Assembly: GCA_963277665.1 (NCBI GenBank) | Contig: OY728123.1 | Coordinates: 634,382,915 to 634,446,914, forward strand | Length of the DNA: 64,000 nt | Direction of reading: 5' to 3' | Source: Viscum album | Lineage: Eukaryota > Streptophyta > Magnoliopsida > Santalales > Viscaceae | Shown here: piece after piece, positions 50,301 to 62,117 of the stretch | Position numbering within the stretch: the first letter of the stretch is position 1 | Layout of the letters: each line of letters starts with the position of its first letter | The notes under the pieces: generated by a model | The model's input: only the letters and a program-made list of their open reading frames with translations | What the model was told of the DNA's origin: nothing | The model's database searches: none | Position numbers and translations under genes: made by a program

Positions 50301-53300
50301 AAATGGATTTTCACAAATATTTTATCTTATACATATGGTTGCACTACATAACCAATTTATTTATCATGATTGGAATGATTTCCTAGATTCATTTAACTTC
50401 CATGTAATTCCATGTTTTCATGATTATAAAGTATGTTAAATTAATCCATGATTTCATATTATTACAACATATTATATGATTAATGATATGTGTATTTAGA
50501 TATGTAATATATTTTATTATTCCACAATTATATTATTTTATATTATGTACACTAACTTGTATTATTATATTCATCTCAGGTCTATTGACATTATGTTTTT
50601 TCATTTTCACCATCCCCTAGTAATATATAATGTTATATTATGTGGTTTTTCTTTATAACCGCTATAAATCACCAATTTTTTATATTTCCATTTAATAGAT
50701 TATGTTGATAATTATAATATATTAAATGTATCAAAAATTTTATCTAGGATAATGGATGTGGAGATGTATTTTCAGGTGTCAAAATATAGTATTATAATAT
50801 AGACAATATTTATGACAAAAAACCTTTAGGTGTTTTGGTCTCACAACTATTTCTAATAAGTATCAATTAAATTATAATACTAAAGCATTATTAATATGAA
50901 AATTATTTTTTGATCACATTAGTGATTATCATCACCATTTTTAGATACTTCAATTTTACATCTTCTGGGGGATTTTTTTTACGTTGTACGGTTAAGTTTG
51001 GGTTTTTATGAAATTTTCATAACATTTTGATGTTTTCTATTTTGTCTATATTCCTTGTGTGTTATCAATTTGTGGTTTGGTGTGTTTAATCCACATTTTT
51101 AATTATCATTTTCTATGGATGACATATTTCTTGATAAGTATAAAATTTTTTATTTTTATATTTTGTGAATTCAAGGTTTCCTACTTTATAGATTGATTTT
51201 TTAGGTCTAACTTATTTGAAGAAATGAACCATATTTTAGATTTTTCTATTATAATTATGACATATAGGTTTTTATGTTATTTATATGTTATTTATCCTGT
51301 TACATTTTTTTTTCAAAATAAAATTGTTGTAATGAAGCCCTTAATTATTGATAATGATATTATTATTATTAATTATCATTATTATTCATATGTTTGTTAT
51401 AAAAAACCGTCGGACTAGAAATTTGGTTGTTCTAATCGATATTAAAATGTATTTTGTATTATAATTGAATTTATGAGGGTTGTATAGAGTAAATCATAAC
51501 ATAAATTGTGTGATTTCTATATTAATATTATATTTAACATTTCTATGGTTAGTGATGTTTTAAAAAATTATTCATTTTATTTTTTATTTTTATGTTTGGA
51601 TGATGTAATTTCAATTGTTAATGTTAAAGAGACTGTTGATATTATTATCTATGAATAATATTTATAAATATTTATCAAAAATGGGGTTGTACTAATCTAT
51701 CCGTGTCACAATTGAAAGATTATCGACATGGATATTATAATAAATTATGTTATATGGTTAAATGTAAGACACTATTGTATATTAAAGTTATGTATTTTGG
51801 AAAACATCACAATAGAGGTCTGTTATAATATCTTTTGTGAGATAAAAATATTCATGGGTGTTTGAAAATTTTGTGTTTTATGTATTGGAATCATGGATTT
51901 CATTGTGATGAAATATTTATATATAATTTTGTGGAATTAAAATAATGTTGTAATACAACATCGTTCAGACCCATTATATAATGGTTTTGAATAGTAACCA
52001 ACAATTGAAGATAGCCTCATTCGAAGATTGATAGAATATAATGTGTGAGTGATAAAACCATAGATATTCTTATGTAGATATTAAATAATCTGAGATGATG
52101 GGATTAAATCCTAACTAAATATTGATGGGTATAATCTTATTTACTATGAGAGATGATTGGATTGTTGAGTCAGGTGAATTAAATGTTATCATGTTCTTTT
52201 TTGGACACTACAAACATCTATTCAACGATATATCAAAATAAGAAAAATTCCATTATATTTATTATTATTGTATTTAGATATATATATATATCAATCCATT
52301 ATTTTATGTTTCAATTTTTATTAAATAATATGTCATCTTACTTATGAATAGTATATGTGAGGAATTAATGAAAATATATTCACAAATAGTAGAATTATAG
52401 AGTGGATTTAATAGGTTATTTTGGAAAATTACAATATCACACAAATTTATAAAATTTTACAAGTAATTCAAATGTTAGATGTGACAATATTTTTATATAT
52501 TTTTTCATTCTTTCATCATGTAATCAGAGTTCAAGATAATCCTGTTTCATAATTCCTTATTTCATTCAATTAAAATTGTAAGTGTTGATTATTGGATCGC
52601 AAAAACAACATACTAATTATTAGTAATTTTATAATATTGTTTATTTTACAATGTATATTTAGTTATTTCACTCTTACTCATTGTATTCCCATCAATCATA
52701 ACCATAAATATTAATTTCATTCTTATCGCTGATAATAATGATAATGTATATAAATTAATGTTAGTTTTTTAGCTACCACTAATTCTACATATTTTTGTAG
52801 TGGTATACACTACCTTGATCCTAACAGTAGTTGTTAGGGTTTATGGAATAATCGTGTTTCTTTGTTAGATTGAAATGGATCCATATATGATGAAAGAGAA
52901 AAAATACGTATTATATATCACTCATACTAGATGTTCTTGTTATCATTTAAAACTATATTAATATATTAAAATAAGTTATGTCTTATAGATTACTATACAT
53001 GTAAAATATCAAATCCAATTATAGTGCATGTAATGGGTTACTCTAATATCTCTCAAATAATTTTCACAAGAGTAATGATAATTAAAAAAAATGTATTTTA
53101 TAATCTATTTTTTAAATAAAAGTGAAAATAATTTTAATGTTGATAGGTCATTTAACATAATTATTTAGTTAGAAAATATTTGAATTAGAGAATCAGAATA
53201 GGTGGATGAGTACATCATTTGATTAAAAAAAATTTAACCTGATTTTATGTTATAATGAAGAACAATAATATTATTCTAACATGATGAAGAATATTAAAAT

Positions 53301-53862
53301 CCTACATTAGAAATTAGATAAGTTGATTTTATCTATTCATTATTACTAATTGGATGATTAGATAATTGAAAACTAAAAGGATTTTTTCAATTATTAGAAT
53401 ATGATAGTGGGGATAATAATAATTAAATATGTGTAAAAAAATATAGAGTATAATATAATTTAAAAATATCAAGCCTTGTTGATTAAAATAATCCTCATGA
53501 GGAGTAAAGTGATTGAATTGAATATTTTATGGAAATTTTGGAATTTATATCTTTATAATCAAAGGACAAACAATTAAAAATGTTAATTTAGATGATTGAT
53601 TAAATGTAATTTATTTAATTATGTAAATATTTTCAGCATTTCATTAGTTTTAAATGAGAATAATTAATTTGAAGAAGTTGATGAAAATTCACAATATAAT
53701 AATGATTTAAATAGATGTATAGAATATGTAATGGATGGATATTCCACAATTAAAATGGAAAATTAAACAAGAAAAAGGAAAAAACAATATTTTACCGATT
53801 TGTCATGAAATATTTTCATATATTTAAACTAAAATGGAATGAGAACAATCTTTGGGGTAAAG
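47386..53862. other. AT-rich gene-free region, unassigned
   Basis: About 6.5 kb of extreme AT content with TA/AT-rich runs (for example about 52,281-52,291) and no frame that looks coding; the 64-codon frame at 51,224 is low-complexity Ile/Tyr/Phe. TGTAATGTCCCCTAAAGATA at 48,489, preceded by AAAAAGGGTCCC, could be an old LTR start. TTTTTGTAGTG at 52,793 resembles some plant transposon termini. Neither has a partner. The region most likely consists of repeats decayed past recognition by eye. Confidence 0.45.
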
Positions 53863-54674
53863 TGTCATGACCCGTCCTCGGGGCTCGTGCCGTGACTACC
53901 CCAAGCCCGCCTTCCATAGGCCAGGGGCTGGCGACTAGCACAAAGGAAAAAATCCCGGAAAAACGGAAGGCATTGCATTTGTAAAGTAACCAAACACCAT
54001 AGAGAAAGAAAGCAGAAGAAATAAAAATTGTGTAAAAACTGGTATAATAGTAAGTGTGGAAAAGTATGTGGGCCAGTATACAAACCCAAACTGAAAGTAA
54101 AGTACAACTGGAAAGGGAAAATAACAACTGAAAAGTAAAGCCGCAACGATGAGCTATCCACTGGAAATCCCACCTGAAGGGTGGGTACAGAAAGCCTCCA
54201 CTTCTCCTCGGGTCCAGCCGACTGCTCCGAGTACGTCCCGCCCAGTGGTCCACCTCCAGGTACCATCCTACTCCGCAAGCCTCCCCCACGATCAGCGTTG
54301 TCCGTCATCTGCAACCAACACAACGTAGTGCGGGCATAGCCCGTACAGGGGAGAGTATAAGCTACTCAGTAGGGACCCCGAGACCCCCGAAGGTCCCCCA
54401 GAATCCATAAAGGATAAACGACAAAGGACAGATACAATCACGAAGTAACATCTGACACGGCTTAGGTATATACCCATACATATACCTAAGTCATCAATTC
54501 TCGCTCATCTCCAACATCCGAGCTCAAGTACAACTTTGTCCACACAGGGAGGAAAAACGTAAATCCACATAGGATAGCACAACACAATCCACAAAGGAAA
54601 GTAAACAGGATTCAACTAACACATGTATACTTCTTCATATGATGATAAAGATGACCAGATATTGCCACTGATTC

Positions 54675-54950
54675 ATCTAAGCCGTCAGACCCACAGAGGA
54701 TCGATAGGTACTAACCCCCGCAATGACCCACAATGGATCTGACCCAGAAAGGATCGATAGGTAACTAACCTCCACGATGACCCACAAAGGATTGATAGGA
54801 AACTATCCCCCGAAAAGACCCACACAAGATCAGACCCACACAGGATCTGTAGGCGCTGGCCCACACAGGACCGTTGAGGGATGACCCACACAGCATCGGA
54901 CCCACACTGGATCGGTAGCACTGACCCACAAAGGATCGCTGAGTGCTGTA
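54675..54950. repeat. Tandem GACCCACAAAGGATC repeats in the LTR
   Basis: GACCCACA.AGGATC recurs about ten times, often followed by GATAGGTAACTAACCCCCG. Spacing is irregular, roughly 20-50 bp. The matching array in the other LTR is at 62,940-63,150 with fewer units, so copy number changed after or during insertion. Confidence 0.8.
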
Positions 54951-55479
54951 GTCGTCACCGTCGAATCCACTTAGGATCTCTGCACAGTCGTCGTCGTCAT
55001 AGTAGCAGTCGCAGTTAGCTCTAGGGTTCCCGCACATAGCAAACTCGTTTGGGAGGGTCCGCTCCACGAGTCGAGAGGCTGATACATCAACTGACACATA
55101 GTCCAGAGTTGATGTATCCAAAAGTTTTGTATTGTCAATAGGAACTCAACGTCGCAAACGGCGCGTCAATCGGACACCTTCTCTGAGAGTTATTGGCTTT
55201 TTCGTCCTAGGGGCCCGGTTGGTTTTTATGTCAAAACCAACCTGACGATACTCCACCAACGTCCAAACCTCAGGCGGATTAAGACAATAGATCCATCTCA
55301 CTTATAGGAATCCATCAAAGTCGACGATACATCAATCGGAGGCCCGTAGCTGAAGTTATTACTAAACCTTATGTGTAGTATACCGAAACGACCGTCTCGA
55401 TCCAAGGATTTCATCGCCGCTGACAGTGCGTCGTTCGGAGGCCCGTAGCTCAAGTTACGAGCAAAAGACCGAAAAAGTC

Positions 55480-55905
55480 TGAAAATGGGGGGTCTGGGCC
55501 CAGACCGACCCGGCCCAACCCCCCTTGGGTCGACCTGACCCGGGTCCGGGTCTGACCCGGCTGGGCGAGACCCGGCCCGGCCCGGCCTGGGCGCGACCCG
55601 ACTGGCCGGTCTGGCGGCTCGGCGCGGGCCGAGCGGCTACACCCAAGGAGTCGTGGCCCCCCGCGCGGGGGCCGCTCCGTGTCACCGGACACAGCGCAAG
55701 GCCGCGTCCCTTCCCTGTCGTCCCGCGAGGCCGCGAGACCGGCTCTCGCCACTTCGGATTCAGCGGCAGTGGGCCTTCCCGGCGGTGCACCGGGCGTCGC
55801 CGCTTCCTGGAGGCCAGCCGCTGCCGTGCCGGCGTGGCGCACCGGCGAGAACTTCCGCGAACCACCGGAGGCGCTCCGGTGGTCCGTTTTTCCTGCGGTT
55901 TGCGC
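55480..55905. other. Very GC-rich, CpG-dense block in the LTR
   Basis: Runs of CCCGG/GGGTC (for example GACCCGGCCCGGCCCGGCCT) make this the most GC-rich sequence in the window. It is present again at 63,740-64,000. It lies between the tandem repeats and the presumed promoter, so it is probably in the R-U5 leader. The long open frames on both strands follow from scarcity of AT-rich stop codons. Confidence 0.75.
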
Positions 55906-56639
55906 CTACGACTCTCCTAGGATCCGAACTCTACTGCGAAGGCCTCCAATCACCATTCCGATCCTATTTTGTAAATGCCGTTAATTCACGCATCAACGAA
56001 AAACTGCGGAGAGTTGTCGGGCCGTGTTTGTTGGGCCCGCACCCTCTGCATTAGATGATAGCAATTGGGAATAATATTCAACACATGAAAAACAAAACAA
56101 AGAACAATTTTAATAAATTACAATTAAACTTTGATCCGGGTTCTTTGTTTTAGAAGGAACAACCATGGGAATAAAAATTATTCTCAAATAAAACCCCTAC
56201 CTCGTAGCTGTCGTCGGATGAGAGTTCTTTCCAGAATTGACCGTCGCGGAAGAAGAGGATCGTCGCGTTGTGGAAGGGTGTCGCGTCATCGCGGAAGGGC
56301 GTCACGTCGACGATCACCAAGGGTTAAAGAAAGCACATGGATTTAATTTCACGAATTAAATCCATGTTAAGGATAAAATCCACAAAGGAAAATTTTAAAA
56401 GATCTGAAATCTCCTACCTCAAGCAGTTGATGATCGAAGAATGTTGCAGGGAAGAACGTCGCGGAAGAAGAATTGTGGAAGGAGAATTGTCAGCGTCGCA
56501 GAACACGGTGTCACGTCATCAATCTCTGAGGGTCCGGTGTTCTTCGCGTTCTTCACGTTCTTTGCAGAGGGGAATGAAGGTACTGATTCTCCAAATCCTC
56601 TCAACAATCAACCCGTTAACAAAAGAAAAGGTGTTGGTC

Positions 56640-56654
56640 TTATTTTATTATTAT
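56640..56654 (-). promoter_or_regulatory. Possible TATA element of the LTR
   Basis: On the minus strand ATAATAATAAAATAAGACC lies about 630 bp from the LTR start. It is the only TATA-like run in a place comparable to the clear TATA box of the LARD-like LTR. Weak call. Confidence 0.3.
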
Positions 56655-57285
56655 GCCAACAGTATGAAAAACAGGTTAAGAAATGTACCATTAATTCGGT
56701 GAATTAATGGAAACGTCTTAATAGTCCATTTAATAGGAGCGTTTAAGAGTTTTAGAAAAACGCCCCAGTTGACTTTCATTATTGAAGAGTTTTCACGGGT
56801 GCGTTACGTAGAGGAAAAGAAACGGTGGGGCTCATGCGGGCCCCACCTCACAAATATCTTACCAAGAGGGTAGGATATTTGGGATTGCACCATATCTACT
56901 TCAACTTAGATCAAGTGGATTTAAGTGGCTTTTAAGTGGCTTTAATTGAAATAAAAATAAAGTTGTCGCACCACTTTATTTTATTTCTTAACTTAACCCC
57001 AAAAATTTAAAAAACACACCCGAGCAAATGCAACTCCGGAAGAGGCATTTCTAAGCAAATATCAGCGTTGTGATTCCATCGGTGCCCTCGGAATTTGATT
57101 CCGATCATCGGTTCAAATGTTAGAAAAACCCGCTCGTTCGTTCACTGAACGTACCCGAGCCAAACTTCGGAAAATGATTTCGGGCGCACCGGGCCTCGGA
57201 ATCAAGTGCTGTTAGAAACTGCGTACTTGTAAAATTCCAAGGAAAATTAAGAAAAAAAAATTCTTGAAATTTACGGGTCATTACA

Positions 57286-57300
57286 TCAGTCCCACCTCAG
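57286..57300 (-). other. Polypurine tract of the younger chromovirus
   Basis: On the minus strand CTGAGGTGGGACTGA is followed directly by the LTR start TGTAATGACCCG. This gives the 3' LTR edge. Confidence 0.75.
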
Positions 57301-57339
57301 TACTTTACGTCCCCATAAAAATACATAATAATCTAGGGA

Positions 57340-57560
57340 AACAACTATGGGTACTGAGCACGCATCTGAGCCTCCCGCTCCCAAGTTCTCTCTTGGAGAT
57401 TCTGTGCTGCCATCTAATGCGCACTAGATGAATCGACTGTCCACGTAGGACCCGCTCCTGTCAATCCACGATCTCCACCGGGACCTCCGCAAAAGTCGCC
57501 ACATCATCAATGTCTAGCTCCCCATGGTCAACGATATGCTCAGGTCGTGGACGTATCTCC
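57340..57560 (-). pseudogene. Chromodomain at the end of pol (frame-broken)
   Basis: On the minus strand RPEHIVDHGELDIDDVATF and AEVPVEIVD are followed by a stop and QERVLRGQSIHLVR. After a frame change comes NLQERTWEREAQMRAQYP (about 57,350-57,405). This is the plant chromovirus pattern: ..PSH, tyEE.PV.ILDR..R.LR.K.I..VKV.W, TWE.E..MR..YP. Chromodomains are thought to guide integration to heterochromatin. One in-frame stop and at least one frameshift break it here. Confidence 0.75.
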
Positions 57561-57799
57561 TCAGCTGAGATACGTGAAAGACGTCGTGCACTCGGTGCAA
57601 CTGAGGTGGTAGAGCCAGGCGATAAGCCAACTCGCTGATCCTGCTGAGGAACTAAAATGGTTCGATGAAGCGTGGAGACAACTTGACGGCTCTTCGAAAT
57701 CTCCGTAAACCACGTCGAGGTAAGACACATAAGAAAACGTGGTTGCCATCCTCGAACTCTAGTGGCCTCCGCCTCCTATCAGTGTAAGACTTATACCGG

Positions 57800-58810
57800 C
57801 TTTAAGCTCTCCTCATCGGCTCCTGGATGACCTGGACCTTCTCTGTCGTGGCCCTGACCATCTCTGGTCCCACAAGTGCTGACTCCCCAGGGTCTGTCCA
57901 GCACAAAGGAGATCTACATGGTCTGTCGTACAATGCCTCGTATGGTTCCATCCCGATGGTGGAGTGGTACCTGTTGTTGTACGCAAACACCACCAACGGT
58001 ATGTGGTCCTCCTAGATGTGACCAAAGTCGAGGACACATGCGCGGAGCATGTCCTCGAGAGTCTGAATGGTCCTCTCCATCTGACCATCCGTCTGAGGGT
58101 GAATGGCAGTGCTCAAACGTAGTTGTGTCCCGAACGCCTCCTACAACCCCTTCCAAAGCTGGGAAGTAAAGCGAGCATCTCAATCAGAGACTATAGATGA
58201 TGGCACACTGTGAAGCCATACAATCTCCTGAATGTAGAGACGCCCATGCTCTCCACTGAGCCATGCTCTCTGATGGGAAAGAAGTGAGCCGACTTGGTGA
58301 GTCGGTCGACAATCACCCAAATAGAGTCGTGACCTCTGGAAGTGCGTAGAAGTCCACTATCAAAGTCCATAGATATCCCATCCCACTTCCACATCGAGAC
58401 ATCCAAGGGCTGTACCAAGCCTGCTGGTACCTGATGCTCTGTCTTCACCTATTGGCACGTGAGGCATCGAGAAACGAACTCTGCCACAACCTTCATCATG
58501 CCCGACCACCAGTACTGCCGTTTGAGGTCCTGGTACATCCTCGCCACTCTAGGATGTACAGCCAAAGGAGAAGTGTGAAACTCTCTAAGCGCCTCCTCTC
58601 GCAAAGCGACTGGTACTAAGGTACATCCTCGGAAAAGGATGTCGTGCTCTGCTCCAAAGGATAAACCATCAGGTACCTGTCCTGAGGATATCTATGCACG
58701 CCGCGTCTCACAGTCAGTGTCCCCACACTGTGCCTCTCTGACCCGCTGTAGTAGTGGAGGAGAGACTGTGAGTGACGAAAGGAAGGCTTCTCCATCTCTA
58801 CCCACAAAGG
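57800..58810 (-). pseudogene. Integrase of the younger chromovirus (DD35E retained, reading frame broken)
   Basis: The zinc-binding region is only partly readable near 58,640-58,810. The catalytic core is clear: SMDFDSGLLRTSRGHDSIWV and VIVDRLTKSAHF, with the first Asp codon at 58,365-58,367. The second is in a VSD-stop-DARFTSQLW segment with Asp at 58,183-58,185 and an in-frame TGA just after it (58,180-58,182). The Glu of QMERT is at 58,075-58,077, giving D-x35-E spacing. The C-terminal part reads VVFAYNNRYHSTIGM, PYEALYDRPCRSPLCWTD and LVGPEMV (57,802-57,996), the conserved gypsy end region. Catalytic residues survive, but the protein cannot be made in one piece. Confidence 0.85.
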
Positions 58811-58955
58811 ATATCTGCAAAGAGGCTAGCTGCTCTGTCACCTCATCGAGTAGCTGAATGACCGTCCTCCTGCTGAGAGCATTGGCTACTACATTCCCCT
58901 TCCCAGGAGTATAGACTACCTCAAAGTCATAGTCCTGGAGGAACTCGAGCCATCG

Positions 58956-59978
58956 CTACTGTCTCATGTTTAGGTCCTTCTGAGAGAAGATGTACCTGAG
59001 ACTCTGATGGTCAGAAACGACTGTAAAGCGCTCACCCATCAGATAGTGTCGCCATGTCTTTAGAGTGAAGACCACTGCTGCTAACTCCAGGTCATGGGTA
59101 GCGTAGTTTTTCACATGCGGCCTTAAATGACGTGATCCATAGGCGATCACTTCCCGCTCCTGCATGAGGACACATTCGAGTCTGATCCCTGATGAATCGC
59201 AGTAGACAACGTACCCTACTCCCTCCTCACGCAACCTCAATATAGGGGCGTTGGTCAATCTCTGTCTGAGCTCCTGGAAGCTCTGCTGACATCTGTCTGA
59301 CCACACAAAGGGTTTCCCCTTCTTCATCAAAGCTGAGAGTGGTGCCGCAAATTTAGAGAAGTCTGGCACAAATCTCTGATAGTATCCAGCTAGTCCTAAG
59401 AAACTCTGCACCTTCGTCACGCTCTTCGGTGGCTCCCAAGCTAGCATTGCCTCGATCTTTGACGGATCCACTGCAACTCCCGCCTCAGAGATGACCTGCC
59501 CCAGGAAGTGGTCCTCACGTATCCAGAACTGACACTTCGAGATCTTTCCATAAAGCTGGTGCTCTTGGAGTGTTTCCAGTACAACTCGCAAGTGGTAGGC
59601 GTGCTCCTCCTCAGTCATCGAGTAAATCAAAATGTCGTCGATGAAGACCACGACAAATCGATCAAGGTATGGCTTAAAGATCCTGTTCATGAGGCCCATG
59701 AACACCACTAGAGCATTGGTTACGCCGGATGGCATAACCAAGAATTCATAGTGGCCATACCGACATCTAAAGGCCATCGTATGCACATCCTCGTCCCGAA
59801 CTCTGAGCTGGTGATACCCTGACCCGAGGTCTATCGTCGAGAACCACCGTGCTCCCTTGAGCTGATCGAAGATTTCATCAATCATCAATACCAGATACTT
59901 GTTCCTCACCGTCACCTGGTTCAGGCGATGATAGTCGACCCAAAGTTGCAATATTCTGTCTGCCTTCTTAGCGAACAA
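58956..59978 (-). pseudogene. Reverse transcriptase-RNase H open segment (340 codons)
   Basis: This is the longest real coding remnant in the window. RT: residues 1-25 carry [38 protein letters not shown] is at 41-60; [16 protein letters not shown] at 74-89 (usual MPFG is MPSG); and the catalytic [11 protein letters not shown] at 110-120 has both Asp present (codons 59,634-59,639). The connection [20 protein letters not shown] is at 182-201. RNase H runs from about 255 with Asp261 (YCDSS), Glu298 (THDLELAA) and Asp323 (VSDHQSL), all expected catalytic positions. The frame is bounded by a stop after MRQ, where relatives read on into RWLELL, and starts inside RT; upstream codons continue to about 60,110 with a stop before [10 protein letters not shown]. 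It matches Tekay/Del chromovirus pol. Not functional as it stands. Confidence 0.92.
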
Positions 59979-60229
59979 TATCGGGGAAGCCCAGGGTGAA
60001 ACACTGGGTCAGATGAATCCCTTGCCCTGCAAGTCCTCCAACTGTACCCGTAGCTCTCGATGATCAGCGGGGGCCATACGATACTCTTGAGTCAATATCG
60101 GGGCTGTCCCAGGGTACAGGTCAATATAAAAGTCTACCTATCTGCGAGGAGGTAGTCCTGGAACGTCGTCGGGGAAGATGTCCGCATACTGATCCACCAC
60201 TGCAGGAAAACTAGGACTCCGCACATCAA

Positions 60230-60660
60230 CTACTCATAGGATGAGGCTAGGAAACTGATGAGTGATGGGATGTCCTCTCCTCTGCGAGAGTCCATCATGT
60301 GCTGTGATGGCTCCCTTCTCACCGGTGAAGTTGAACCTGCTCCCGTCGGTGTGTAGACATAGCACCATGTGCCTAATACAAACAATCTGTGCATGTACTG
60401 TAGATAACCAATCCATGTCCAAGATGACGTCGTAAGGCCTCGACACCACTACAAGAAGATCCCAGCCGAAGATCTCGCCTCCTAGAGTGATCTCACACTG
60501 CTGGCACCAGTGCGTAATCGACGAGTATGATCCCGTAGGAGTCTCTAGCCGTAAGGATCAAGCCAAAGACTCTATCGGAATCTCCGAGCTGCGAACAAGG
60601 GCAGCGACTATGAAAGAGTGACCCGCTTCTGTGTTTATAAGAACTGCAGCAAGGCTGGAA
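60230..60660 (-). pseudogene. Retropepsin-like protease region with altered active site
   Basis: The segment VLINTEAGHSFIVAALV (about 60,600-60,650) occupies the place of the protease motif DTGASHSFI: Asp is Asn and Gly is Glu, both explicable by G-to-A changes. Downstream VVSRPYDVILDMDWLSTVHA (60,390-60,449) matches the conserved ..YDVILGMDWL region. An open stretch 60,234-60,449 is preserved. Loss of the catalytic Asp would inactivate the protease. Confidence 0.75.
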
Positions 60661-60935
60661 TAGACACAGATAGTAACTCGAATCATCTCGGGCGCGCCGT
60701 GGTCGTAGGCCTCCGCTGCCTGTAGATGTGCCTGTGTCTACCCGCCAGCTCCCTTTGGCCGGGGTGGACCTCCTGGTGGTGGTGGTGGTAGAGCCTCAAA
60801 ACATCGCCCACCACCTGCTGCTCGGCCAGCTCCTCTGCCTTGTTTACCTCCTCCCTACAGACCGGCACAATCGACCATCTGCCTCGGCCTGGGTGGCCCG
60901 TCAACTGTCTGCTGCTCCTCGGCACAGTTGGTCGG

Positions 60936-60977
60936 GCAGTCACGAGCCATGTGGCCCTGCCCGCCGCATGTGTAGCA
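60936..60977 (-). other. Gag CCHC zinc knuckle
   Basis: The minus strand reads CYTCGGQGHMAHDC, a perfect C-x2-C-x4-H-x4-C nucleocapsid knuckle that binds the RNA genome. It lies between the broken Gag body and the protease region, as expected in gypsy elements. Confidence 0.88.
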
Positions 60978-61382
60978 CTGCCTGCCTCTCGAAATACTGG
61001 CACCACGATGTGTGCCCCGCACTATTGAGCCAGTGTCCTGAGGTCATCTACGTGAGGGTTTGGTCTGCCTGGACCCCTGAGTAATCCGTCGACTACCTTC
61101 CGCATATGAATCTGTTACGTGTCGCCCTGCGGTAGGTCTCACTGCTGATTAAGGCTCAGTAAGGAAGCTATCGATCAAAAGGGTTCACTCCAGTACTTCT
61201 TCCTGAGTCGAAATGCTAAGGGAGATCAGCGATGTCCTGATCTCATGTCTCAAACCCTGCTAAAAGGTCCGGGCCCGGAATAATGGGTCTCGTACCATGT
61301 CTGTCGAGTAGCACGAGAGATCGGTAAATCTCGCCGAGTACTGGGCGACCGTCAAGCTGCCCTACCAGAGCTGAAGAAGCTC

Positions 61383-61841
61383 CTAGATGCGCACCGCACG
61401 GATGGTGTCCGGGACGAATTCTGAGCGAAATAGTCCCTCAAAGTCTGTCCAGAGGAGAGATGACTCATCGTGCACCTGGAGCATCAAGATCCACCATCTG
61501 CCCGCTACTGCGTGCAGTAGGCTCGCTGTGAGGATCACCATGAGGTCTGCTGGTTTCCTCACTAGCTTGAACACTCGTACAACTGCCTCCATCCAGTCCT
61601 CGGCTGCCAGGGGGTCCGTCTCTCCATGGAACCTAGGTGGTCGCTGGTGCTGAAACTCGGGCAGAGCTCCAAGGCGACGTGCATCATCAGTGGGTGGGGC
61701 TGGAAGCATCGGTGGCTCGGTGGGTAAAGGTACCGCCGGTGCCTCAGCTGTCAAAGGGCCCTGTACCGAGGCCTCATCGCTCGGCGGGCTGTCGTCATGC
61801 TCAACTCTTGGAACCCTAGCTGGCTGCCATCGTGGGGCCAT
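61383..61841 (-). pseudogene. Gag N-terminal part, ended by a premature stop
   Basis: From ATG at 61,841 (MAPRWQPARVPRVEH) the frame runs 152 codons: a Pro/Ala-rich start, then the capsid-like region LGALPEFQHQRPPRFHGE, WMEAVVRVFKLV, LLHAVAGRWW, FEGLFRSEFVPDTIRAVRI, typical of the plant retrotransposon gag family. A TAG at 61,383-61,385 cuts it where relatives continue; homology goes on (SLTVAQYSARFTDLS, MVRDPLFRARTF) to the zinc knuckle. I prefer this ATG over the upstream one at 61,937 because the added 32 residues are hydrophobic and not Gag-like. About 257 bp of leader lie between PBS and start. Confidence 0.85.
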
Positions 61842-62098
61842 CCTGAAAAGAAACAGGTGCACCACGGTCAGAACAGTATACCTGGTGAGCTGACATATAT
61901 TAATCACAAAGAAAACTTTAAACACACATGCAATCAATGTTTTCGTGAATTATGTCGGAAATCAAAAGTCAGAGTCCTGGTGTATGGATACGTCGGCCGC
62001 CGCACCAACACTGGACACCATGTACTGATAACCACACCCAATAAGCTAATCACTATTGCTTCACATAGAATAAGATCAAAGTCTGCGGTAGAACCGAA

Positions 62099-62117
62099 CC
62101 TCCCTTTGATACCAATT
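62099..62117 (-). other. Primer binding site of the younger chromovirus
   Basis: On the minus strand AATTGGTATCAAAGGGAGG contains TTGGTATCA, matching the initiator tRNA-Met complement TGGTATCAGAGC except near its end. It marks the 5' LTR edge at 62,118. Confidence 0.82.

Larger units (their letters stand above)
53863..57285 (-). repeat. 3' LTR of the younger chromovirus (3,423 bp)
   Basis: It is bounded by TGTCATGACCCG at 53,863 and GGGTCATTACA ending at 57,285. Contents in plus order: a terminal block (GTGACTACCCCAAGCCCGCC..GGGGCTGGCGACTAGCAC); tandem GACCCACAAAGGATC repeats; a very GC-rich block; GCGGAAG/GTCGCG-rich repeats (56,220-56,520); a possible TATA box; and the start-proximal motif CGGGCGCACCGGGCCTCGGA (57,179). 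Overlapping frames of 118-157 codons at 53,816-55,121 and 55,450-56,054 lie wholly inside the LTR. They are disrupted or different in the partner LTR, so I do not call them genes. Confidence 0.88.

Noticed and set aside
51224..51418. 64-codon plus-strand frame
   Set aside because: Ile/Tyr/Phe-rich translation of AT-rich DNA with no motif or supporting context.
53816..55121. Overlapping minus-strand open frames of 118-157 codons
   Set aside because: They lie wholly within an LTR, overlap each other in different frames, and their apparent peptide repeats come from the GACCCACA tandem repeat. The partner LTR has differently bounded frames.
55450..56054. Open frames of 101-136 codons on both strands in the GC-rich block
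   Set aside because: Pro/Arg/Gly-rich translations in every frame are expected from GC-rich sequence with few stop codons. No domain is recognisable.
58434..58857. Plus-strand frames across the integrase region
   Set aside because: They are shadows of the minus-strand pol, which carries all recognisable motifs.
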